A stretch of DNA of 64,000 nucleotides from an uncultured Selenomonadales bacterium (GCA_900321035.1 ONUH01000009.1:1-64000), one strand, 5' to 3'; numbered from the stretch's first letter, positions 1-7,867 are shown. The notes: a model not told the origin generated them from the letters alone. Numbers and translations are program-made.

Positions 1-27
1 TCGCTGACGCTCGCGAGCTTTGCATAA

Positions 28-60
28 GCGACGGCTAAGCGCCAAGGCGCTAAGCGTCGC
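28..60. repeat. Inverted repeat at distal end of CRISPR array
   Basis: Arms GCGACGGCTAAGCGCC and GGCGCTAAGCGTCGC form a near-perfect hairpin with a 2-nt loop. It lies just past the last, degenerate CRISPR repeat in the direction of array transcription (leftward). There is no clear U-run, so it may be a weak terminator or simply a structured end. Nothing else is recognisable in bases 1-61. Confidence 0.55.
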
Positions 61-61
61 T

Positions 62-881
62 AATTACTAAGTGCTCTCGCGAATAGGCTGCATGCATTCC
101 GTCATTCTGGGATATCACCGGTCAAATAGACTTGTTTCAATACCGTAAACGGTAATAGGCTGCATGCATTTTGGTGTTCTAACCGCCTTGAGTACACAGC
201 CGGTAGTTTCAATACCGTAAACGGTAATAGGCTGCATGCATTGCTTCTTCATGTTGCGTAGTGGTAAGTTTGCCTAGTTTCAATACCGTAAACGGTAATA
301 GGCTGCATGCATTGTCGCGTCGTCGCAGCAGCGAATTGGCATAAAAATGGTTTCAATACCGTAAACGGTAATAGGCTGCATGCATTCGCCGTTCATGTTC
401 TGGGCTTACGAAGCCTGGAATGTTTCAATACCGTAAACGGTAATAGGCTGCATGCATTTCGAAACACGGTCGTACATACACATACAATGTAGTTTCAATA
501 CCGTAAACGGTAATAGGCTGCATGCATAACCATCTTGCGGGCGGTCTGAATAGACAGGCCGTTTCAATACCGTAAACGGTAATAGGCTGCATGCATCAAT
601 AGCCAGGAAACCCAGGCGACGAAGACTCCGCCGTTTCAATACCGTAAACGGTAATAGGCTGCATGCATGTTCTGTGATTTATCTTGTGGGCCGCAAGGGA
701 GCTGGTTTCAATACCGTAAACGGTAATAGGCTGCATGCATAAGTTTGATGTATTCTTCTTGCTGAAGGAGGTAGGGGTTTCAATACCGTAAACGGTAATA
801 GGCTGCATGCATAAGGAACATCCAGCAAGTGGTTCTAACAAGAAGGTTTCAATACCGTAAACGGTAATAGGCTGCATGCAT
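62..881 (-). CRISPR. CRISPR array, 11 intact 36-nt repeats plus 1 degenerate repeat, 11 spacers
   Basis: Intact repeats begin at 134, 206, 277, 350, 422, 492, 561, 633, 705, 777 and 846. On the plus strand each begins GTTTCAATACCGTAAACGG and ends GGCTGCATGCAT. Spacers are 33-37 nt. The leftmost copy (62..97) keeps only its right-hand 16 bases. Read on the minus strand, the repeat ends in ATTGAAAC, the usual 5' crRNA handle of type I-B/III-like arrays, and contains the internal palindrome ACCGTAAACGGT. The degenerate repeat at the left and the promoter at 1114..1142 both put the leader on the right, so transcription is leftward. The subtype cannot be set because no effector gene is present. 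Confidence 0.97.
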
Positions 882-882
882 G

Positions 883-910
883 CTGTGGTTGGGAAGCCTT
901 GCAACCACAG
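883..910 (-). repeat. Leader-proximal inverted repeat adjoining first CRISPR repeat
   Basis: CTGTGGTTG (883-891) and CAACCACAG (902-910) are perfect 9-bp inverted arms, one base away from the leader-end repeat. The place is where Cas1-Cas2 anchoring motifs usually lie, but the role here is inferred. The rest of 911-1162 is leader without any supportable gene. Confidence 0.6.
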
Positions 911-1113
911 GCCTCAAGATGGGGGGTTGGAAAACCTCGCAAGAGTTACTCTCTTTTGGCGACTTTTCCACGAAAGCACGTTCCAAGGTTTATGCACCGA
1001 CAGGCTTCAAAGCGTTGCCCCATGTCGCTTTCCATGGCTTTCGCTTTTTCTGGAAAACCGCAGCGGTGAAATCCGGGATGGAAGCTTTTGCCGCAGGTTT
1101 TCCAATCGTTTGT

Positions 1114-1142
1114 ATAGTAACGCAAAAAATGAAGGATGTCAA
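1114..1142 (-). promoter_or_regulatory. CRISPR leader promoter
   Basis: On the minus strand TTGACA (1142-1137) is followed by a 17-nt spacer and TACTAT (1119-1114), a near-consensus sigma-A promoter. Transcription should start near 1107, giving about 225 nt of leader RNA before the first repeat at 881. This fixes the array direction independently of the repeat sequence. Confidence 0.85.
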
Positions 1143-1162
1143 GGGGTTTTGCCGCCCCCTAC

Positions 1163-1408
1163 TTACGTTTGCGCAGGTTCCGTCCCACGAAAAACGGTTT
1201 CCGCGAATTGCCGCACTTCTTTTCGTATCATTGCGCGGGGTGTTTCGCCGCTGTAGGCTTTCACCGGTTTTTCCATGTAGTCTTCATAGGAGGCGCACCA
1301 TAGGGGGAAGGCTTTTTCCGTGAGGCGGTAGCCGACGCTTTCGAGGTATTTGGCGACGCGCTTTCGGATCTTGTCTTCGCTGACGTCGTAGCAGATGAAA
1401 TAGGTCAC
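1163..1408 (-). CDS. cas2: Cas2-like CRISPR adaptation protein with unusual C-terminus
   Basis: Predicted 81-residue protein. The start is GTG at 1408, preceded by AGGAGG with 8-nt spacing. The first half (YFICYDVSEDKIRKRVAKYL, then GYRLTEKAF) matches the Cas2 beta1-alpha1-beta2 pattern, including the conserved aspartate in YDVS. Cas2 dimers form the core of the Cas1-Cas2 spacer-integration complex. The second half lacks the usual serine/arginine-rich beta strand with its 'R.Y.L' element and the protein is about 10-15 residues shorter than normal. The other two frames do not restore it, so a simple frameshift is not the explanation. The gene ends about 20 nt before the leader promoter. No cas1 is in the window, so an inactive or repurposed Cas2 is possible. 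Confidence 0.62.
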   Translation of the reverse strand: MTYFICYDVSEDKIRKRVAKYLESVGYRLTEKAFPLWCASYEDYMEKPVKAYSGETPRAMIRKEVRQFAETVFRGTEPAQT

Positions 1409-1491
1409 GGGGCATTCCTCCTTTTTTTGTCTTTCATTTTGTATTACGGCGAAAAAATTTCGTTTCCGGCATTGGGCGCGACTTTTTTTGC

Positions 1492-1528
1492 AAAAAAAGT
1501 CCGGCTCGCGGGGAGCCGGACTTTTATG
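1492..1528 (-). terminator. Intrinsic terminator between sigma-like gene and cas2
   Basis: GTCCGGCTC (1499-1507) and GAGCCGGAC (1513-1521) form a 9-bp stem. On the minus strand it is followed by seven T residues. It should end the transcript coming from 2628 and separate it from cas2. Confidence 0.9.
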
Positions 1529-1539
1529 CCGTATAAGGA

Positions 1540-2628
1540 TTATGTTCCTGCACGGGGGTAGAATTGCATGAGGTAGTTGGAGAGCCTTTTCATGGTCTTG
1601 CGCCAGGTTTCGGGCTGCAGGCCGAGGTGTTCCGCCATCGCCTGTTTTTGCATCCGATTGACGGTCGAGGGGGAGATTCCCGCGGAATATCGTTTCCGGC
1701 GGTGCTCTTCATAGAAGGAAGCGATGATGTGGCGGCTTATTTCCTCCGAGAGCGCGCCGTGGGCGGATAATAGAAGCTCGTCCTGCGTGGACAGTACGTA
1801 TAAGGTCACAAAGCCTTTCAGGTATTCCACGTTGACCCTGCCCGTCCTCTCCGCTTTTTCGACGGCCCGGTCCAGGATTTTCGCCACGAATTCGAGGCCC
1901 GGCGTTTTCCGTTCCACGTCGGGGCGGGCGAGTTTGTTCAGCTCCGGGACTTCTTCTGCGCCCTCGCCCTGGGAAAGCGCTTCGTGGTTCACGATATAGC
2001 TGTCGCTCAGGAGTTTTTTTGCGTCTCTCGCCTGGGGCGTGTCCGCGCCGTAACCGAGCTGTTCCAATATGCGGAGGGCGTTGCTTTCTTTCGCGTAATA
2101 GCTTCGCTCTTCGGACAGCTCCAGCGCGGCGGCTTCCTCTTCCGTGAGCCGTGATTTTTTCGCCAGCAGCCGCAGATAGTCTTTTACCTTTTGGCCCCTG
2201 AATTCGTAGTTCTGATCGGGAAGGCCGATTTCTTCCGCCGGCTGTTTTTCATAGGGGGCGATCCGTTTCCGATAGACGTTGCAGAAATATTTCCAGAAGC
2301 TGAGCTTCCGGTCCTGATAGGACGGCCCGTCGTATTTTTCACCCTGATAGGATTTCAGCGCGTCGTCCAGGACTTCAACGCAGGTGAATCCGTCTATTTG
2401 TTTGAATCTTGAAGATTTGCGGATGTAGTCAAAGATTTTGAACAGGAGGTCTTGTCTTTGGGAAGCTTCGTTATGCGTCAGGAGGTCCTTGATTCGGACG
2501 TTTTTTTCTGCGGATTCCGGCAGCGACTGGATTTTTTCACAAAGGGGCCGCGCCATGTTTTCGATTTCTTCTGCAAATTGGGTTTCGGCGTCCGTCGTTA
2601 TTTGCGCCGTATGGTCGTTTTCGGACAC
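1540..2628 (-). CDS. Uncharacterised sigma-factor-like/HTH protein in CRISPR-adjacent operon
   Basis: Predicted 362 residues, GTG start at 2628 after AGAGGTGA. I do not recognise a named family with certainty. Around residues 80-150 the mostly helical sequence, with FWKYFCNVYRKRI, resembles the helical region-2-like part of sigma-70-type factors. The C-terminal 60 residues (YSAGISPSTVNRMQKQAMAEHL and following) look like a helix-turn-helix. No signal peptide, membrane segment or nuclease motif is visible. It is the last gene of the leftward operon and follows the CARF-like gene by 74 nt. A transcription factor responding to the CARF partner is the natural guess, but this is inference. Confidence 0.5.
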   Translation of the reverse strand: MSENDHTAQITTDAETQFAEEIENMARPLCEKIQSLPESAEKNVRIKDLLTHNEASQRQDLLFKIFDYIRKSSRFKQIDGFTCVEVLDDALKSYQGEKYDGPSYQDRKLSFWKYFCNVYRKRIAPYEKQPAEEIGLPDQNYEFRGQKVKDYLRLLAKKSRLTEEEAAALELSEERSYYAKESNALRILEQLGYGADTPQARDAKKLLSDSYIVNHEALSQGEGAEEVPELNKLARPDVERKTPGLEFVAKILDRAVEKAERTGRVNVEYLKGFVTLYVLSTQDELLLSAHGALSEEISRHIIASFYEEHRRKRYSAGISPSTVNRMQKQAMAEHLGLQPETWRKTMKRLSNYLMQFYPRAGT

Positions 2629-2702
2629 GCCCGCTCACCTCTGCTTTTCGTCGTCAGGATTTTCCGTGCCTTTGCCGATCGATGATTGGAACGGCGCGTC
2701 GT

Positions 2703-3344
2703 TTACTCGAGCACGAGTTTCAGGAAGGAGTCCATGTTTTCCTTTTGGCCCGGTTCTACGTTGGCGAGCATCGAGCTCAGATAGAGCAGGCTCGTGACGT
2801 CGATGATGTCGGCGCAGTCGGGGGTCTTTCCCTGTTCGCCTTTGAAGTACTGCGCGTAGATGACGGCCTTGACGTCGGTGTTTTTGCAGGCTTTGGCGAC
2901 GTACTGCAGGGCGATCATCATGGCGATGGTGTAGCATTTCATGCCGTAGGTCACGTCCGCATAGATGCTGTCCCCGTCCTGTATCTGGTCGGCGACGTCT
3001 TTGAAGAATTGGCTGAAGGTCAGGGAGTCGAGGTTGTCCTGTTCCGAGTTGAAGTTGTCCCGGTCGAAGTCCGGCTCCGTGATTTCTTCAAAGCGCGCTT
3101 TCACCTGGCGGGTTTTGAGGATTTCCTCGAATTCTGTTTTCCATTCCTGATAGTTCTTTTGCGGCCACTCCCTCGTTCCTGCGGCGGTGAGGATCAGGAC
3201 GTCGTCGCCTGGTCGGACGTTGGCGTCCAGGAGGTAGCTGATCGGCGCTTTGTATTCTTTATCGCCCAGCTCGAAGTCGCGGCTCCTGTTTTTCACGCTC
3301 CGCGTCTGCTGCATGGGCACGGTTGAAATAAATACCTTTCTCAC
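2703..3344 (-). CDS. CARF-like (TM1812/Csx-type) protein, no effector domain seen
   Basis: About 213 residues. I prefer the GTG start at 3344 (MRKVFISTVP...), because GGAGGG lies 7 nt upstream; an in-frame start also exists at 3362. The N-terminus gives a Rossmann-like beta strand. Residues 128-140 (YADVTYGMKCYTI) match the 'D.T.G.+' ligand-loop signature of TM1812-type CARF domains, which bind cyclic oligoadenylate in type III CRISPR systems. LILTAAGTREW at about 50-60 fits a second nucleotide-loop strand. There is no room for a HEPN or PD-(D/E)XK nuclease, so it may be a stand-alone sensor, a ring nuclease, or the sensor for the sigma-like product. Alternative: another Rossmann sensor not tied to CRISPR. 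Confidence 0.6.
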   Translation of the reverse strand: MRKVFISTVPMQQTRSVKNRSRDFELGDKEYKAPISYLLDANVRPGDDVLILTAAGTREWPQKNYQEWKTEFEEILKTRQVKARFEEITEPDFDRDNFNSEQDNLDSLTFSQFFKDVADQIQDGDSIYADVTYGMKCYTIAMMIALQYVAKACKNTDVKAVIYAQYFKGEQGKTPDCADIIDVTSLLYLSSMLANVEPGQKENMDSFLKLVLE

Positions 3345-3377
3345 GATGTTTCCCTCCGTCATGGTGTCTGTGGTATC

Positions 3378-3935
3378 TCAAAGTATAGCATAAGCGTTTT
3401 CCCCCTGCAACCGAAGGCCGCGGGCGTATTCGCCGTGTTTTCGGAGGACGAAGGCGAGGAAGCCGGGGAGCGAGCCGGCCATGTAATCCGGCGCCGATTT
3501 TTCGACGGAGGCCCGGTCGGCGCATCCCCAGAGCGCCGCGCAGGCGCACATCCCCGCCGCTCTTGCCGCGGCGACGTCTTTTGCCGCGTCCCCGATGGAG
3601 ATCGCTTGCGATGGCGGGCAGCGCAGGAGTTGGGCGGCGCGCAGCATGGGGTCGGGGTACGGCTTGTGCCGCTTGACGTCGTGATAGGCCACTAAGGTTT
3701 GGATGGGGAGTCTGTGGTATTCCAGCAGGGATTTGGCGTAGACGCCGGGGCTGTCCGTGACGACCGCGACGGGAATCCGCCGCTCGTTCAGTTCCGTGAG
3801 GACGGGCAGGACGCCGGGGTACACGGAGGTCTGCGCGAGATGGGAGGGGATTTCCCGCCACGCTCTTCTGTCCCGATAGGGCTTGAGGCTCGCGGTGTCG
3901 ACGAGGGTCAGGTCCAGGTCGAATATGACTGCCAT
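3378..3935 (-). CDS. HAD-superfamily phosphatase
   Basis: Complete 185-residue HAD hydrolase. Motif I DLDLTLVDT (DxDxT) is at residues 6-14, motif II VVTDSPG near 58, motif III lysine in KRHKPYPDP near 90, and motif IV GDAAKD near 115. The insert between motifs I and II is small, as in phosphoglycolate-phosphatase-type enzymes acting on small phosphorylated metabolites. Its ATG overlaps the stop of the DprA-like gene by one base, so the two are almost certainly co-translated. The pairing with a phosphoribosyltransferase suggests turnover of a phosphoribosyl or nucleotide product; the substrate is unknown. Confidence 0.85.
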   Translation of the reverse strand: MAVIFDLDLTLVDTASLKPYRDRRAWREIPSHLAQTSVYPGVLPVLTELNERRIPVAVVTDSPGVYAKSLLEYHRLPIQTLVAYHDVKRHKPYPDPMLRAAQLLRCPPSQAISIGDAAKDVAAARAAGMCACAALWGCADRASVEKSAPDYMAGSLPGFLAFVLRKHGEYARGLRLQGENAYAIL

Positions 3936-4927
3936 CAGAGCGTCGCCTCCGTTTCAAAGAGCGTCATTTGCGCGCAGGCGGAGGGGGCTGTTCCGGTTTC
4001 GGCGGCGCCGTTTTTCGACCGGCAGCCGGCGATAAAGGCTTCGAGGTCTTTACGGGTACGCAGGGGGAGGGCCTGACCGGAGGAGATGAGGGAGGCGTTT
4101 CCTTTCGCCTGCTCGCAGCGGGCGAATTTTTCGTCATGACGGTACGCGCCTACGAGCCGGCCTTGTTTGAGGGCGAATTGGACCGTGTGCATCGTGCCGC
4201 CGACGATTCCCGTTTCGATGACGATGACGCCGGAGGACAAGCCGCTTTGCAGGCGGTCTCTTTGCACGAAGTTGGTTTTGTACGCGTTTTTCCCCGGCGC
4301 GTATTCCGACAGGAGGCAGCCTCCTTTTTCCAGGATTTCTTCGGCCAGTCCTTTGTTGGATTCCGGGTAGATGGTGTGCAGGCCTTCCGCCATGACCGCC
4401 GCCGTCTTGCCGCCGTGTTTCAGGCAGCCTTTGTGGCCGGCGGTGTCGCAGCCTGTCGCCAGTCCGCTTACTACGGTGACGCCGGCGTCCGCCAGCATTT
4501 CCCCTATGCCTTCACCGATCTTGTACCCGTGCTTGGTGGGGGTTCTGGTGCCGACGACGGCGATGCCGGTCTGACGGCTGACGATGGAGAGGGCGCCCTG
4601 ATAGAACAGGCAGGCCGGAGGATTCTGGATGTCGTTGAGCTGTTTCGGGAACGCCGCGTCCGTAAATCCGACGGACGACACACGATAGGCGACGCAGGCT
4701 TCCATGATTTCCGTGAGGTTGGCTTTCGCGGCTTCGATTTCCGCATGGGAAAAGACGTATTTCGGGTTGCAGCGCGCCGCTTCTTTCAGGCATGCTTCGG
4801 GCGCCGACAGAAGGGTCCGGTCGTCAAAGGCTACGCCGTGGCTGTCGAGGCAGGACGCGATCTTTCTCGCGCTGACGTTCCCGATTTTCGGCAGTCCCAG
4901 CAGGAAGAGAATAAAGTTCTTGTTCAT
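3935..4927 (-). CDS. dprA: DprA/Smf-family (SLOG/Rossmann) protein
   Basis: 330 residues, ATG at 4927 with GGAGG 6 nt upstream. The DprA Rossmann core is clear: AVVGTRTPT, SGLATGCDTAGHKG, and FVQRDRLQSGLSSGVIVIE. The usual RNR of the ssDNA-binding loop is RDR here. An N-terminal helical region of about 80 residues is present. There is no typical C-terminal winged-helix domain, only a tail. True DprA loads RecA on incoming DNA during transformation. This copy sits in a CRISPR-side operon with CARF, HAD and phosphoribosyltransferase genes rather than beside topA, so a nucleotide-sensing SLOG role is plausible. It could still be the genome's only DprA; the window cannot tell. Confidence 0.8.
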   Translation of the reverse strand: MNKNFILFLLGLPKIGNVSARKIASCLDSHGVAFDDRTLLSAPEACLKEAARCNPKYVFSHAEIEAAKANLTEIMEACVAYRVSSVGFTDAAFPKQLNDIQNPPACLFYQGALSIVSRQTGIAVVGTRTPTKHGYKIGEGIGEMLADAGVTVVSGLATGCDTAGHKGCLKHGGKTAAVMAEGLHTIYPESNKGLAEEILEKGGCLLSEYAPGKNAYKTNFVQRDRLQSGLSSGVIVIETGIVGGTMHTVQFALKQGRLVGAYRHDEKFARCEQAKGNASLISSGQALPLRTRKDLEAFIAGCRSKNGAAETGTAPSACAQMTLFETEATL

Positions 4928-4989
4928 GATTGACCTCCATATTCTGATTCTTTCTGTTTCCTTTCGTTGGCAAGCTTTCGGCGCGGCGG

Positions 4990-5535
4990 TCAGCCGCAGT
5001 TCGAGTATTCATATTCATAGACTGTCGTTCCGAGTACGATGGCGGTGACTTCGTTTGCCCCGGCGTTTTTCAAAAGCTGCGCACACGCGATGAGAGAGTT
5101 TCCCGTGGTCTTGACGTCATCGAACAGCAGGTAGTTTCTTCCTGCGACGCAGGAATTCGGGTGGATGCGGATGCTGTCCAGGTGGACGTCGACGGACCGG
5201 TTGCCCCCGCAGGCAAGTTTCTGGATCAATTTTATCCGCTGCAGGACGCGGGCGTCGTTCCCCAGTCTGTGCTGGCGGCACAGCTCGTCCACGACCTGGT
5301 GCATCGGGGTCTCCAGGGTTTCGGGGTCATGGGAGGGGACCACCGCGCAATAAGAACCGTTCCATTTTTCATCAAAGATATTCGTGATCACGTTGGTAAA
5401 GAATTCGATGGCGTTTTCGTCGCCGTTCTTGAAATCCAGGATTCTTTCGCTGATGGCGTCAAAGTTGTCGTTTCTGATTCGGTTTCTGTAGCTGAGCCAA
5501 TATTTGTGATAGTCAAACAACGAAATAAGTTTCAT
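4990..5535 (-). CDS. ComF-like phosphoribosyltransferase without zinc finger
   Basis: About 181 residues from the ATG at 5535 (GGAGG 9 nt upstream). An in-frame ATG at 5592 overlaps the previous stop but has no good ribosome site. The PRPP-binding signature is YLLFDDVKTTGNSL (two acidic residues followed by T-T-G-N-S) near residue 140. AVVPSHDPE earlier resembles the ComF 'VPVP' strand. The N-terminal C4 zinc finger of ComF is absent. The C-terminus ends YEYEYSNCG. With DprA next door the pair echoes competence genes, but the HAD and CARF neighbours suggest a metabolite- or signal-making module. Which base or acceptor it uses is not visible. Confidence 0.8.
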   Translation of the reverse strand: MKLISLFDYHKYWLSYRNRIRNDNFDAISERILDFKNGDENAIEFFTNVITNIFDEKWNGSYCAVVPSHDPETLETPMHQVVDELCRQHRLGNDARVLQRIKLIQKLACGGNRSVDVHLDSIRIHPNSCVAGRNYLLFDDVKTTGNSLIACAQLLKNAGANEVTAIVLGTTVYEYEYSNCG

Positions 5536-5588
5536 TTTTCTCATCCTCCATTTAATAAATACAGTCTTTTCTTCTTGGGGTTCGATGG

Positions 5589-5831
5589 TCATACTTCATA
5601 TTTGAGCGCGTAGCGCGTGTACAGGGGAATCTTGGTGATCGTCTTGTCCAGACGCGGGTTCTTCTTCCATAGCCTGTAGGATTTGATTTCGTTTTCGGAG
5701 CGCCCGTTCTTGAAAAACTCGTAGACGCCTTTCGTGAATTTCTGGCTGAAGAGATAGACGCATTTCCCGGATGTGTGCAGATAAAAGCTGATCGTTTCGT
5801 CGCCGCGCCGGATGGTGATTTTGTTTTTCAT
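5589..5831 (-). CDS. Small basic protein of unknown function, operon head
   Basis: 80 residues from the ATG at 5831, chosen because GGAGG stands 7 nt upstream; an upstream in-frame GTG at 5867 has none. The protein is lysine/arginine rich and probably beta-rich at its start (ITIRRGDETISFYLH). No cysteines arranged for zinc, no membrane segment and no signal peptide. It is the first gene of the leftward run, and its stop lies just upstream of the phosphoribosyltransferase gene. Not recognised. Confidence 0.6.
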   Translation of the reverse strand: MKNKITIRRGDETISFYLHTSGKCVYLFSQKFTKGVYEFFKNGRSENEIKSYRLWKKNPRLDKTITKIPLYTRYALKYEV

Positions 5832-5931
5832 ACGGATACCTCCATTTTTTCTTTCTTTTCTTTTCACTTTCTATAACTTCGCCTAAAATGAAAATTGACA
5901 GCGTTGTAAAAAATTTTTTTTCGGACAAAAT

Positions 5932-5964
5932 AACCCCCCTGAACCGACAGGCTTCGAGGGGGTT
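5932..5964 (-). terminator. Terminator after PcfJ-like gene
   Basis: AACCCCC (5932-5938) and GGGGGTT (5958-5964) pair around a 19-nt loop. A T-rich tract follows on the minus strand. It lies 13 nt past the stop of the PcfJ-like gene, so the small-protein operon downstream probably has its own promoter. Confidence 0.65.
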
Positions 5965-5977
5965 CGTTTCCGTATGG

Positions 5978-7777
5978 TCAGGGCTGCGCGGCGGTCGCCG
6001 ATAAGTCGGCCCCGACAATGGGGAAGTCGTACACGACGGCCCAGAGGCGGCAGACTTCCGACAATTCGCCGGTGAGCCGGCAGTTTTGCGGGCCCCGCGC
6101 CTGTGTGATCTGGCGGGCGCGGTTCAGCTCTATGCACGCCACGAGGGCGCCGTCATGTCGGACGACGAAGATGGAGGATCGCCCGTCCATGATTCGCCGC
6201 TGATAGGACGCCACGCAGTTTTTCATCCGGATGCCGGCGTCTACCAAATCGACGGTGTTTTGGATCAACCGGAACCGGTAGTCGTTGACGTCGCACTCGG
6301 CGGCTAAGCAGAGGGGGTCGCAGGGAAACTCATAGATATTCCCGCTTTGCATGGAGAGCTCGGCGACCTCGCGGCTGATGCGGTCGTGGACCCTTGCGGT
6401 CAGTCCTTCTTCACAGAGTTTTCCCGTGAGGGCCTCGGAAAGCAGTCCTTCGTACTCGGCGAACATCTCTATCGTGTCCTGCTGCGGCTGGCACAGATAA
6501 TCTTCCGCCGAATACCGGTAGAGCCAGCGCATCATGCTTCGCTCGCCTTTGGCGTGGTTCAGCAGGCGGCAGTACCGGACGAAGGATTCCCAGCGGCAGG
6601 TCATGTCCAAATTTTCCGTGCCGCTGCATTCGACGCGTCTTGTATCCCGGTCGAAGCGGAACTGGTCGAGCATGGCCGGACCGATCCGAAGGTCCAGCAG
6701 GAAGAACGGGCGCATGAAGTTGACGTCGCGGACGCCCCATTCCAGGAAGAGCATGTACCAGACGATGGCGTAAGGATTCAGGGTATAGGCGCGGCGCAGG
6801 CTCTTGGGCGGCTGAATGTCCAGATAGCGGCAGATCCTTTGATAGAGGTTTTTTTCCTCATAGGGGAAAAGCCGGTCGAATTCCGCGTCGGTCAGGCAGA
6901 GGAATTTTTGCAGGAAGACGGCGTGCAGATCGAAGGGGCGCTTTATATACGCCATGATCTTGCGTTTCCCCTGCATGCGGCTGAGCACGCTGGGGCGAAT
7001 CCCCAGCGTCAGGCGGGTGCTTTCTCTGAGCGCGTCCAGGACGGCGTCGGCGACGACGGGGGGAATATCGACTTCGCCGCCCATGTTGTCCCATGCGTTC
7101 AGTCCGTCCGTCCACCGGCCTTCCCATACCTCGTCCGGCCCCGTCCGAATCCTGCACTTGCCGGCGTCCGCTTTCCGCGTTTTCATGGAGACCGTCAGGG
7201 AAAGGGTTTTCCATTCCCGGCCTCTTTGCGGCGAATAGACCGCCACGTCGCCTGTCAGCGTCAGCGGCTCCGTCGGCGCGGATTGGAATATCCGCCAGCG
7301 GACCGGCGCGATTTCGTCGGAGAGGCAGGGGGCGTCCGGCGCTTCGTCGGGGAGCCCGGCGTCGGCTTCCCGGAGGGCGGGCTCGTACGCGTCAGGGTGC
7401 GTCTCCTTGTCCGGCGGCGCTGTGAAGGTGCTCCATACGGGCGTCCCTTCGATGCGGCAGCCCGCTTCCGTTATCGTGCAGCCGGTGTCGTTCCTCGCAA
7501 TGGGTTCGACGACGTCGTGATGCGGACAATAGATATACCGCGGCGTGAGGTTTTTCAGCAGCAGTTCCTCGGAGAGAACCTGCCGTATGGAAAAAAGGCC
7601 CTTCGCCATATCCGGGATGCAGGCGATTTCCCAATAGATTTGCGGCTCCCAGTCGTAGTATGGAAGCGCCCAGATGCGATACGGGATCGTTTCCACGGCG
7701 TCATAGATCATCGACGGGGAGGCGTATTCCACCCATTCGCCGGTCTTGGCGTCGCAGCCGAATGCGCGTGCAATCAT
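5978..7777 (-). CDS. PcfJ-like domain protein
   Basis: 599 residues, ATG at 7777. The C-terminal ~130 residues carry the PcfJ-like pattern: LVDAGIRMKNCVASYQRRI, then a strand IFVVRHDGALVACIEL, then the 'Q.RGPQN' turn. PcfJ was named from enterococcal conjugative plasmid pCF10 and the domain is common, with unknown biochemistry, in Firmicutes. The N-terminal ~450 residues are not recognised. No relaxase, coupling protein or type IV secretion gene lies nearby, so this copy is outside any visible conjugative element. The gene lies on the same strand as the CRISPR-side operon but is separated from it by a terminator. Confidence 0.7.
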   Translation of the reverse strand: MIARAFGCDAKTGEWVEYASPSMIYDAVETIPYRIWALPYYDWEPQIYWEIACIPDMAKGLFSIRQVLSEELLLKNLTPRYIYCPHHDVVEPIARNDTGCTITEAGCRIEGTPVWSTFTAPPDKETHPDAYEPALREADAGLPDEAPDAPCLSDEIAPVRWRIFQSAPTEPLTLTGDVAVYSPQRGREWKTLSLTVSMKTRKADAGKCRIRTGPDEVWEGRWTDGLNAWDNMGGEVDIPPVVADAVLDALRESTRLTLGIRPSVLSRMQGKRKIMAYIKRPFDLHAVFLQKFLCLTDAEFDRLFPYEEKNLYQRICRYLDIQPPKSLRRAYTLNPYAIVWYMLFLEWGVRDVNFMRPFFLLDLRIGPAMLDQFRFDRDTRRVECSGTENLDMTCRWESFVRYCRLLNHAKGERSMMRWLYRYSAEDYLCQPQQDTIEMFAEYEGLLSEALTGKLCEEGLTARVHDRISREVAELSMQSGNIYEFPCDPLCLAAECDVNDYRFRLIQNTVDLVDAGIRMKNCVASYQRRIMDGRSSIFVVRHDGALVACIELNRARQITQARGPQNCRLTGELSEVCRLWAVVYDFPIVGADLSATAAQP

Positions 7778-7867
7778 TTCTTATCCCTCCGATACTGTTT
7801 TCATCTCTCAAATAGGGTAACGCCTCTTTTTTTGAAATCCGGCATCGGGAATGAAAATTTTGCAAAA

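Noticed and set aside
307..904. Open frames inside the CRISPR array with repeated ACMQPITVYGIET-like peptides
   Set aside because: They are translations of the repeats and spacers; length and repetition follow the array, with no ribosome site.
876..1323. Two overlapping rightward frames over the leader and cas2
   Set aside because: They run antisense to cas2 and the leader promoter and look like no known protein.
1..1408. Assigning a CRISPR subtype
   Set aside because: The repeat end hints at type I-B/III, but no effector gene lies in the window.
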